Of a stretch of 64,000 nt of DNA, positions 45,664 through 52,794 are shown piece after piece. A program made the translations under genes and the position numbers. Within the stretch, counting starts at the first letter, position 1. Every line of letters starts with the position of its first letter. The notes under the pieces were generated by a model. It had not been told where the DNA came from and did no database searches. It saw only the letters and a list, made by a program, of their open reading frames with translations. The stretch spans positions 318,481-382,480 of the forward strand of contig NZ_JAVSCK010000005.1 of the NCBI RefSeq assembly GCF_031932625.1, read 5' to 3'. This DNA comes from Hwangdonia seohaensis (GTDB taxonomy: Bacteria; Bacteroidota; Bacteroidia; Flavobacteriales; Flavobacteriaceae).

Positions 45664-45746
45664 CCCGCAGATTACGCAGATAACCGCAGGTTTTTTTTAA
45701 AATTATTTGCCATTATTCTGCGCAAATCAGCGAAATCTGTGGGACA
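45664..45746. repeat. Right repeat block of the GxxExxY cassette
   Basis: Two parts: CCCGCAGATTACGCAGATAA with CCGCAGG (45664-45690), and TCTGCGCAAATCAGCGAAAT with CTGTGGGA (45717-45744). The second is the inverted complement of the left repeat; the first is a loose direct copy of it. Confidence 0.6.
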
Positions 45747-45751
45747 TTTTT

Positions 45752-46480
45752 TCATCCTCTTGCCAGTTTTAAAAACACATCGTTCATATTTTCAGCCTTA
45801 AACTGTTCTTTTAGTTTTTTGGGTGTATCTAAAGCTTCTATTTTTCCGTTGACCATAATAGATACACGATCACAGTATTCCGCTTCGTCCATATAATGCG
45901 TGGTTACAAAAACCGTGGTACCTTGGTTGGCTGCTTTGTAAATCAATTCCCAAAACTGACGTCTGGTAATGGGATCAACGCCACCAGTTGGTTCATCTAA
46001 AAACACAATTTTGGGATCGTGAATCAAGGACACCGAAAAGGATAGTTTTTGTTTCCAACCCAATGGTAAAGCACCAACCAATTTATTAGCAACATTCTGC
46101 AAGCCTAATTCTTCAATCAAAGCATCCGATTTTTCTTTAATGCGTTTTCTTGATAAACCATAAATACCTCCAAAAAACGTAATGTTTTCCCTAACCGTTA
46201 AATCGTCATACAAGGCGAATTTCTGACTCATATAGCCAATATTCTTCTTAATGTCTTCTGCATTGGTATATACATCAAAACCAGCGACATTGGCATTGCC
46301 AGAAGTAGGATTTGAAATGCCAATAAGCATCTTCATTGCTGTGGTTTTTCCTGCGCCATTGGCTCCTAGAAACCCAAAGATTTCACCTTTTTCAACGTCA
46401 AATGTAATGGCGTTTACTGCTGTAAAATCACCAAACATTTTGGTTAATCCTTCTACTTGTATGACCTTGTTGTTGTTCAT
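45752..46480 (-). CDS. ABC exporter ATP-binding protein
   Basis: A 242-residue ATPase with Walker A GANGAGKTT, signature region (LPLGWKQKLSFSVSLI in place of LSGGQ), Walker B PKIVFLDEPTGGVDP and the H-loop in VTTHYMDEAE. It pairs with the upstream ATPase. Both correspond to the two halves of E. coli YbhF, which is a single polypeptide there. Confidence 0.9.
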   Translation of the reverse strand: MNNNKVIQVEGLTKMFGDFTAVNAITFDVEKGEIFGFLGANGAGKTTAMKMLIGISNPTSGNANVAGFDVYTNAEDIKKNIGYMSQKFALYDDLTVRENITFFGGIYGLSRKRIKEKSDALIEELGLQNVANKLVGALPLGWKQKLSFSVSLIHDPKIVFLDEPTGGVDPITRRQFWELIYKAANQGTTVFVTTHYMDEAEYCDRVSIMVNGKIEALDTPKKLKEQFKAENMNDVFLKLARG

Positions 46481-47382
46481 TATTTTGCCAATTCCATAAA
46501 GGTGTCTTCAATAGTGGCTATTGTTTTTTCAATGTGTATGTTTGATAAGTTTTTGCTTTCTAAGTATGCTTTTAAAAGGTCTGGATTAAAGTCTGTTCTA
46601 TTATCGGTATAATGCACAAACTCGCCAAAAGGATACACGCTATGGTTGTGTTCATAGGCATTTAAGCTATTGATTAGTTGAAACATATTGTTAGCACGAA
46701 CGTTATAAATTGGCTTAGGATAATGTTTTACAATCGCTTCAGGCGTGTCTATTTCCAAAATTTTTCCATCTTGAATCAGTGCAATTCTATCGCATAAAGC
46801 CGCTTCGTCCATATAAGGTGTCGAAACTAAAATGGTAATGCCTTTTTGTTGCAACCGTTTTAGCATCTCCCAAAATTCCTTTCGTGACACTGGGTCAACG
46901 CCTGTGGTGGGTTCATCTAAAAACAGCACTTTTGGTTTATGAATCAAGGCACAACTCAATGCGAGTTTTTGTTTCATTCCACCAGATAGTTTACCTGCGC
47001 GACGGTTTTTAAAAGGTTCTATTTGCACATAGATATCTTTTATTAAATCGTAGTTTTCTTCGACGGTTGTTCCAAAAATGGTTGCAAAAAAATCCAGATT
47101 TTCTTTAACGGTTAAATCTTGGTAGAGCGAAAATTTCCCAGGCATGTAGCCAACACTGTTTCTAATGCTTTTGTAATCTTCAACCACATCAAAACCAGCA
47201 ACGGTTGCTGTGCCTTCATCTGCAAATAAAAGTGTGGTCAAAATCCTGAATAGTGTTGTTTTACCAGCACCATCAGGACCTATGAGACCAAAAAGCTCGC
47301 CTTTTTTTACTTCAAAAAAAATACTCTGTAAGGCTTTTACATTTTTATAAGATTTGCTGATATGGCTTACAGTAATACCCAT
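46480..47382 (-). CDS. ABC exporter ATP-binding protein
   Basis: A 300-residue ATPase: Walker A GPDGAGKTT, signature KLSGGMKQKLALSCAL, Walker B PKVLFLDEPTTGVDP. The switch histidine is replaced by proline in LVSTPYMDEA, where the other ATPase has TTHYMDE, so one of the two nucleotide sites may be degenerate. It overlaps the next gene at 46480 (ATG/stop). Confidence 0.9.
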   Translation of the reverse strand: MGITVSHISKSYKNVKALQSIFFEVKKGELFGLIGPDGAGKTTLFRILTTLLFADEGTATVAGFDVVEDYKSIRNSVGYMPGKFSLYQDLTVKENLDFFATIFGTTVEENYDLIKDIYVQIEPFKNRRAGKLSGGMKQKLALSCALIHKPKVLFLDEPTTGVDPVSRKEFWEMLKRLQQKGITILVSTPYMDEAALCDRIALIQDGKILEIDTPEAIVKHYPKPIYNVRANNMFQLINSLNAYEHNHSVYPFGEFVHYTDNRTDFNPDLLKAYLESKNLSNIHIEKTIATIEDTFMELAK

Positions 47383-47871
47383 TTATTTGAAATATTCTGA
47401 ATAGGCATTGATGTTTTCTTCAATACTAGCTGTGATTTTCGAAGCATCTTCAACGGTTTCCACTTTTAAAAGCGCATCAATTTTTTCGATTAACGGATGT
47501 AGCCATACGTGCAAATTGTCGTGTGAAGGTCCTTTCATCGTGCAGTTTTTTACCACAAAATTTTTCTCATCATTCAATTGTTTTGCTAGTTGGTGATAGT
47601 CTTCCAGTGTACTTGCCGATTGTGTGTTGATTGTGTTTTGTAGCTTTTGTACGCCTTCATTTGTTGTGGCATCGGCTTGCCATTTTTCTCCATTGTTTTT
47701 TTGAATTTCGTTTATCCAAGCATTGGCATAAACATTTGAAGCCTCGTTGTCGTGCTGATTGCTGTGACTGTCAGTTGCATGCTCAACGGTTTCCGTTTTT
47801 GTGTCTTGGTTTTTGCTGTCTTTACAGCTTACTAACGCCAATAGGCTCAAGGTTAAAATTACATGTTTCAT
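47383..47871 (-). CDS. Lipoprotein inside the ABC export operon, function unknown
   Basis: A 162-residue lipoprotein (MKHVILTLSLLALVSC) with a His/Asn-rich segment (about 30-45, HATDSHSNQHDNEASN) and a helical domain with HDNLHVWLHPLIEKIDAL. It ends directly before the ATPase start and begins twelve bases after the HlyD gene, so it is a true operon member. The metal-binding residues suggest a periplasmic binding role; this is inference. Confidence 0.6.
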   Translation of the reverse strand: MKHVILTLSLLALVSCKDSKNQDTKTETVEHATDSHSNQHDNEASNVYANAWINEIQKNNGEKWQADATTNEGVQKLQNTINTQSASTLEDYHQLAKQLNDEKNFVVKNCTMKGPSHDNLHVWLHPLIEKIDALLKVETVEDASKITASIEENINAYSEYFK

Positions 47872-47883
47872 TGTTTTTGTTTT

Positions 47884-48789
47884 TTATTGATTATTATTTA
47901 AGTTATTTATCCATAATTCTGCGGGCATGCCAATTTTTAGGCTGCCATCGTTTTTTACATCTATTTTTACGGCATAAACCAGGGCAACCCGCTCTTCTTT
48001 GGTTTGAATGATTTTTGGCGTGAATTCGGCTTCCGAAGCAACCCAACTTATCATTCCTTTATAGGATTTCATGGTGTCTGCATCATCAATCTTTACAGAG
48101 ACTTCTTGACCAATTTTTATATTTGCCAATTGGGTTTCACTCACATAAACTCGAAGTTGCATGGAGTTTAAATCGGCAATTTTATAGAGTGGCTTACCAA
48201 AAACAGTAATCTCGTTGGGTTCGGCATATTTGGTTAAAATCGTTCCGTTTATTGGGTTTATGATTTTACTTTTTTTAATTTGATCGTCAATTTGCTTAAG
48301 TTGCACGTCGATAGATTTCAATTCATTAACAACAGGTGCGTTTTGGATTTCCACACTTCTAATCTGATTTTTAATCACATCTATTTCACCCTCAATATCA
48401 TCCAATTGCTTTTGCGTTCCAGCATGGTCTTTTATTAAATTTTCAACTCTGGTTTTATTGGTATTGGCTGTTTTCAATTTTGCGTCTAAAACGGATATCT
48501 GGGACAACACGCCTTTGGATTTTGAGCTAATCACAGCTTTGGAAACCATTAATTGCTCCCGTTTTAATGCCAATGGAATGGTATCGATATAACCAATAAA
48601 TTGATCTTTTTTAAGAACATCACCTTCATTAACATCAAATTGCATGAGCTTTCCGTTATTTTCGGAAGAAATGGTGATTTCTGTGGCTTCAAAATTACCG
48701 TAACCATCTGCTTTATCGTTGCCGTTTCCACAGGAAAACACAGTGGTAGCCAATATGCTTATTCCTAAAATATAATTGTAGTTTTTCAT
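47884..48789 (-). CDS. HlyD-family periplasmic adaptor (YbhG-like)
   Basis: A 301-residue membrane-fusion lipoprotein; I use the ATG at 48789 (MKNYNYILGISILATTVFSC) because the upstream starts lie inside the TolC gene. Lipoyl motif GKLMQFDVNEGDVLKKDQF, a hairpin of about 110 residues (LKTANTNKTRVENLIKDHAG) and INPINGTILTKYAE. It links the ABC pump to the outer membrane with the TolC protein encoded ten bases upstream. Confidence 0.9.
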   Translation of the reverse strand: MKNYNYILGISILATTVFSCGNGNDKADGYGNFEATEITISSENNGKLMQFDVNEGDVLKKDQFIGYIDTIPLALKREQLMVSKAVISSKSKGVLSQISVLDAKLKTANTNKTRVENLIKDHAGTQKQLDDIEGEIDVIKNQIRSVEIQNAPVVNELKSIDVQLKQIDDQIKKSKIINPINGTILTKYAEPNEITVFGKPLYKIADLNSMQLRVYVSETQLANIKIGQEVSVKIDDADTMKSYKGMISWVASEAEFTPKIIQTKEERVALVYAVKIDVKNDGSLKIGMPAELWINNLNNNQ

Positions 48790-48799
48790 TTTTAAATAG

Positions 48800-50050
48800 T
48801 TATTGTCCTTTAATGACATTGTAATTTGCTTTTGCCAATTGTAATTGAATTTTATGAGTGACCAAAGTGTTTTCATCTTCGTATAAATTGGTGAGTTCTG
48901 TGATATATGCCGAAGCCGTAATCACGCCATTTTTAAGTTGAGAATCTGCCGATTTGAGCACCTCTTTTCTAAGTTTGATGATTTCTAAATCGGATGCAAT
49001 AAAGCTTTCAATTTTATCAATTTCCTTTTGTTGCTGATTCAGTTCTATGTTTGTATTTAACTTAAAGGTTTCGGCCTCTGTATCTACAATATCTTTATTA
49101 ATGGCCAAGGATTGACGTTGTTTTTTATTGGAATTCCAATCGAAAACATTCCAATTCAATTTAACACCAACCGTATAAAATGTTTGAAAGGAATTATCCA
49201 ACATATTCAGCCCAGGGTTACCATAGCCACCGGTTGCAAAGCCAAGTAGTTTTGGCGCGTTTTGTTTGGAAATTAATGCCTCAGAATGTGCTATTTCATC
49301 TTTTTTAAGTTGAAATAATTCCAATTCCGGTCGGTTTAAATCATGCCGTATTTGGGTGTCTACAAGAGGATTTTGAAATAGGGTAGAAGCGTTTAAGTTT
49401 TTACCGATTATGCTCGAAAGCGTTTCAATTAAAGCTGATTTATTACTTTCTACCTCTCTAAATTGTTGATTAAGTTTTAAAAGTTCCGCCTCCAAAACCT
49501 TATCGGACGTCGGTAAAATCACACCGTATTTTATACCCGATTGTACTTCTGCCAATTTTGCCCGTAACTGTGTTTGTTTGGCTTTTAGCAATAAATCGGT
49601 TTCCTGAGCCAGTAAAATAGAGAAATACAGTTGGTTGATTTGTTGTTTTAATTGATATAAATTAACATCAACCTGTTTTTGTTTTGTTTTGGTTTGTACC
49701 GATTTTACATTTAAGGCCGCATTTGTCGCGCCTCCATTATAAATCAATTGATTTACTGAAAGTGTCGCGCGATATTGGTCTTTGTTCAATGGTTCAATAT
49801 TGGCATTGGGAATGGGAATTTCAATCACGTCGGATTGATAGGTAGCCTGTGCATCTAAATTAAACTGTGGCAATTTTGCATTGGAAATAATAGCTTTATC
49901 CAAACTGTTTTGATTTTCAATGAGCTGTGATTGTTTCGCCAGCGGATAATTTTCAGCCACTAAACCGTAACATTCCTCCAATGAAATGCTTTGTTGCCCC
50001 ATACCGGTAAGGGTTATCAGTATAATTGGAATTATTATGAAACGTTTCAT
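48800..50050 (-). CDS. TolC-family outer-membrane efflux protein
   Basis: A 416-residue OEP protein with signal peptide (MKRFIIIPIILITLTGMGQQ) and the usual two-repeat helical pattern (LLKAKQTQLRAKLAEVQSG). Second gene of the operon; two bases separate it from the TetR gene. E. coli ybhGFSR uses the separate tolC, so the inclusion of a dedicated channel is a Bacteroidota feature. Confidence 0.9.
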   Translation of the reverse strand: MKRFIIIPIILITLTGMGQQSISLEECYGLVAENYPLAKQSQLIENQNSLDKAIISNAKLPQFNLDAQATYQSDVIEIPIPNANIEPLNKDQYRATLSVNQLIYNGGATNAALNVKSVQTKTKQKQVDVNLYQLKQQINQLYFSILLAQETDLLLKAKQTQLRAKLAEVQSGIKYGVILPTSDKVLEAELLKLNQQFREVESNKSALIETLSSIIGKNLNASTLFQNPLVDTQIRHDLNRPELELFQLKKDEIAHSEALISKQNAPKLLGFATGGYGNPGLNMLDNSFQTFYTVGVKLNWNVFDWNSNKKQRQSLAINKDIVDTEAETFKLNTNIELNQQQKEIDKIESFIASDLEIIKLRKEVLKSADSQLKNGVITASAYITELTNLYEDENTLVTHKIQLQLAKANYNVIKGQ

Positions 50051-50052
50051 TA

Positions 50053-50667
50053 TTAATGTTGTTTTATTGAATTAATAATAAAGTTGGAAACTTCTGTTTT
50101 TCGTTTTTCCACGAAGGTTTTATAGGTCTTTTCATCTTTATTTGTAAATGCTTTAATCAAAGGTTTTCCTAAAAATGGAAAAATGTTGAGTGCAATAATA
50201 TTTACAAACAATTGATCTGCATCGATGGGTCTTATCATACCTTGGTTGATTTCCTCGGCTACTTTTTCTTTGAATTTTTCGAGGTTTGGAAACCCTGTAT
50301 TTTCTTTGAGTTTGAGTATAAAATCTTCATTTCTATTTAATTCTTGAATAATGAAATTTGGTAAATACGGATGCTTCATCATAAAGCTTGTGTAATCCAT
50401 TGTGAAATTTTTAATCTTGTCCTCAAGTGAAGAGTCATCATTTAAAATTGCATTTAATTGAGGCGCCAATAGTGAAAATGCATTCTTAAAAACCGCTTCA
50501 AACAATAATTGCTTACTTCTGTAATAATAATGAAGCATAGCCTTGTTAATACCTGCTTTATCTGCTATTTCCTGCATGCGCGCACCATCCATTCCTTTTG
50601 ATTGAAATACGTTTTTTGCAGCATTTAAAATTTGCTCTTCGGTGTTTTCGTCTTTCGTTTTTTTCAT
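50053..50667 (-). CDS. TetR/AcrR-family regulator of the ABC export operon
   Basis: A 204-residue protein with N-terminal HTH (about 10-55; ILNAAKNVFQSKGMDGARMQ then IADKAGINKAMLHYYYRSKQ) and a helical ligand domain. It is the first gene of the operon it controls, as E. coli cecR (ybiH) is for ybhGFSR. A palindrome at the transcript start (50684) is its likely operator. Confidence 0.88.
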   Translation of the reverse strand: MKKTKDENTEEQILNAAKNVFQSKGMDGARMQEIADKAGINKAMLHYYYRSKQLLFEAVFKNAFSLLAPQLNAILNDDSSLEDKIKNFTMDYTSFMMKHPYLPNFIIQELNRNEDFILKLKENTGFPNLEKFKEKVAEEINQGMIRPIDADQLFVNIIALNIFPFLGKPLIKAFTNKDEKTYKTFVEKRKTEVSNFIINSIKQH

Positions 50668-50683
50668 TTTTAACTATATGGTT

Positions 50684-50730
50684 TAACCATTTGGTTAGCA
50701 AATGTACAAAAAATAATCAAACTAATGCAA
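50684..50730 (-). promoter_or_regulatory. Promoter with TetR operator
   Basis: On the minus strand TTG (50730-50728), 21 bases, TACATTTG (50706-50699): a full consensus promoter. The palindrome TAACCA-TT-TGGTTA (50684-50697) begins directly after the -7 box and overlaps the start of transcription, as for an autorepressor. Confidence 0.7.
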
Positions 50731-50810
50731 TTTGATTATTTTTGAAGAATTTTATGTCATGTTGTCGGCTCCATTAAATCGATTTCAGTAAAATTTAAAC
50801 AGCAGTATTT

Positions 50811-52154
50811 TTAATTAAATTGCTTTACAGCATCACTTAAGTCGTAAACAGAAACCCCATTGATTAGTTTTGAAACAATACTGCTACCGGCTGCACTTCT
50901 ATAACCGCCAGCACAATGCACCACGATTGGTTTATTTGTTGGGATGTCGTTTTTGGAATCTCTTAATTGGTTTAATGGAATAGCAATGGCATCATCAAAT
51001 ATTTTACCTTCATCTGTTTCGCTTTTATTCCGAATATCTACAATGGTATATTGATTCCTGTTCTTTTTGAAATCTTCAAGATTAAAAGCTTCAGATTTAG
51101 TAAATGCCGTTTCGTTTAATGTTATCAATTTTTTTAACTGCTTTTCGTAACCAATTTTCGCTATGCGATTTAAAATGGTTTCTCTGTCTTTTATTGAATT
51201 TAGAACAACACAAAACGGTTCTTCAGGCTTTACAATAGCACCTAACCAAGTTTCAAACTTGTCATCATCCGATTCAGCCATGATATTAAAACTCTTGGCT
51301 AGATGGTTTCTTTTAAAATCCTTTTCATTTCTAACATCAACGACTAAAGTTTCGCCTGTATCAAGTTCGTCCATCTGAAAATGCAACGTTGGTTTTGCAA
51401 TACCCAGCTCATAATTATCGGCACCTTCTTTATTGATATCCACATTAAAACCAAAATATGATGGTACAAAAGGTTGGTCTTTTAAAATATGTTCCACAAA
51501 TTGTTCTTCGGTTAAATTTTTGAATGCCCAGTTTTCCTCACGCTCCCTTCCCAAAGTACTCGAAGCATCGTTGCTCAAATTTTTACCACATAACGAACCC
51601 GCTCCATGCGCGGGGTAAATAATGGTGCTATTTGGTAAATGGGTGAATTTGGTTTTCATGGTGTTGTACATGCTTTTGGCCAAATCTTCTCGTTTGGCTT
51701 TCATGTTTCCGGCTTTTTCCCTTAAATCGGGCCGACCAACATCACCAATAAATAGGGTGTCGCCCGAGAACATTACCTGTTTTTCATTGTCATCTTTGGC
51801 GATAATAGTGATACTGTCTGGAGAATGACCAGGCGTGTTAATGGCTTCAAAGGTTACATTGCTCATTTTAAACGAATCGCCATCATCAAAGGTTTGGTGC
51901 GGATAACTTGCGCCAACAAGCTTGCTCGCGTAAATATGTGCTCCGGTTTCTTTGTGTATTTGCAAATGACTACTCACAAAATCGGCATGCGGATGCGTTT
52001 CGAAAACCGCTACAATTTTGGCATTGTGTGCTTCTGCCAACTCGTAATAGGGTCTTGCATCTCTTGAAGGATCGACAAGTGCCATTTTATCTTTACTAAT
52101 TATAGCATAAGAATAATGGGCTAAGGGCTCGTCTTTAAATTGTTTAATAATCAT
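50811..52154 (-). CDS. MBL-fold hydrolase with two rhodanese domains (persulfide dioxygenase-like)
   Basis: A 447-residue protein. I use the ATG at 52154 (MIIKQFKDEPLAHYSYAII). The beta-lactamase fold has the ETHPHADFVSSH motif (H-x-H-x-D), then TPGHSPDS and FSGDTLFIGDVGRPD, which fits the ETHE1/Blh group that oxidises glutathione persulfide or similar sulfane sulfur. Two rhodanese domains follow (about 245-345 and 350-447); only the second keeps the cysteine loop VHCAGGYRSA, the first has CVVLNSI in its place. A single gene. Confidence 0.88.
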   Translation of the reverse strand: MIIKQFKDEPLAHYSYAIISKDKMALVDPSRDARPYYELAEAHNAKIVAVFETHPHADFVSSHLQIHKETGAHIYASKLVGASYPHQTFDDGDSFKMSNVTFEAINTPGHSPDSITIIAKDDNEKQVMFSGDTLFIGDVGRPDLREKAGNMKAKREDLAKSMYNTMKTKFTHLPNSTIIYPAHGAGSLCGKNLSNDASSTLGREREENWAFKNLTEEQFVEHILKDQPFVPSYFGFNVDINKEGADNYELGIAKPTLHFQMDELDTGETLVVDVRNEKDFKRNHLAKSFNIMAESDDDKFETWLGAIVKPEEPFCVVLNSIKDRETILNRIAKIGYEKQLKKLITLNETAFTKSEAFNLEDFKKNRNQYTIVDIRNKSETDEGKIFDDAIAIPLNQLRDSKNDIPTNKPIVVHCAGGYRSAAGSSIVSKLINGVSVYDLSDAVKQFN

Positions 52155-52302
52155 ATTTTTTGTTTTATTTAATATAAAATTTTTTTGTGAAATTTTTAAA
52201 ATATTTGGCACTTTTTTTAAGACCATACTAAGTTGCGTCTGCTAAGGTAATGTCTGAATTAATGCTTTAAACGGACTATGTTTTCAATATTCATTCTAAA
52301 CA

Positions 52303-52345
52303 TGACAAAAATCAGTTTAAAAAAAAATGCTAGCTATTACTTTTG
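52303..52345 (+). promoter_or_regulatory. Possible Fnr-like operator and -7 box for the copper-receptor unit
   Basis: TGACAAAAATCA (52303-52314) has one changed base in the left half. TACTTTTG (52338-52345) is a full -7 match at the same 33-bp spacing as in the island. The extended flank (CATGACAAAAATCAGTTT) runs opposite to the other sites. The ATG at 52351 would lie at or next to the transcript start. Confidence 0.4.
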
Positions 52346-52350
52346 TTGCA

Positions 52351-52728
52351 ATGAAAAAGGTGGTTTACATATTCGCAGTCGTTTTGTCAATACTGCTTCT
52401 ATTCAATAGTGCTAAAGTTAGTTTAACTTTTGCCTATTACCATATAGATCCCATTGGTTTTATTGATGCTTTATGTGAAAATAAGGATAAACTGGAATTG
52501 GAATGTAACGGAAGGTGCCAATTGGAAAAGGTTGTCAAATCTCAAGATAACGAACAAAGAACACCCATAAATATTGCAGATTTTAAAGAAATCACTCTGT
52601 TTTCGCATGTTGCAGAGGCGATTGTTTTAACAGAGATAGACTGCATTAAAGTACAGCAACCAACAGCTTACCAAAACCTTTATTCGTTTAACAACACAAA
52701 CGATTGTTTTCATCCACCGCGCGTATAA
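52351..52728 (+). CDS. Small exported cysteine-motif protein upstream of the copper receptor
   Basis: A 125-residue protein. I use the ATG at 52351 (MKKVVYIFAVVLSILLLFNS); the ATG at 52327 precedes the -7 box. A single N-terminal hydrophobic segment is followed by LCENKDKLELECNGRCQLEK, three cysteines in a pattern (C-x8-C-x3-C) that suits Cu or Fe-S binding or a disulfide. I know similar proteins placed before TonB receptors in Bacteroidota, without an assigned role. It precedes the receptor by 66 bases. Confidence 0.6.
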   Translation: MKKVVYIFAVVLSILLLFNSAKVSLTFAYYHIDPIGFIDALCENKDKLELECNGRCQLEKVVKSQDNEQRTPINIADFKEITLFSHVAEAIVLTEIDCIKVQQPTAYQNLYSFNNTNDCFHPPRV

Positions 52729-52794
52729 TTTCACTTTTACCATTGGTAGTATTAACTATCGCAATCACAAAGTTAAATTATAATAAGCTATAAA

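Noticed and set aside
52242..52314. The 52303 site as operator for the MBL/rhodanese gene on the minus strand
   Set aside because: A TACCTTAG box exists at 52249-52242, but the spacing is 63 bp, not 33; the plus-strand promoter fits better.
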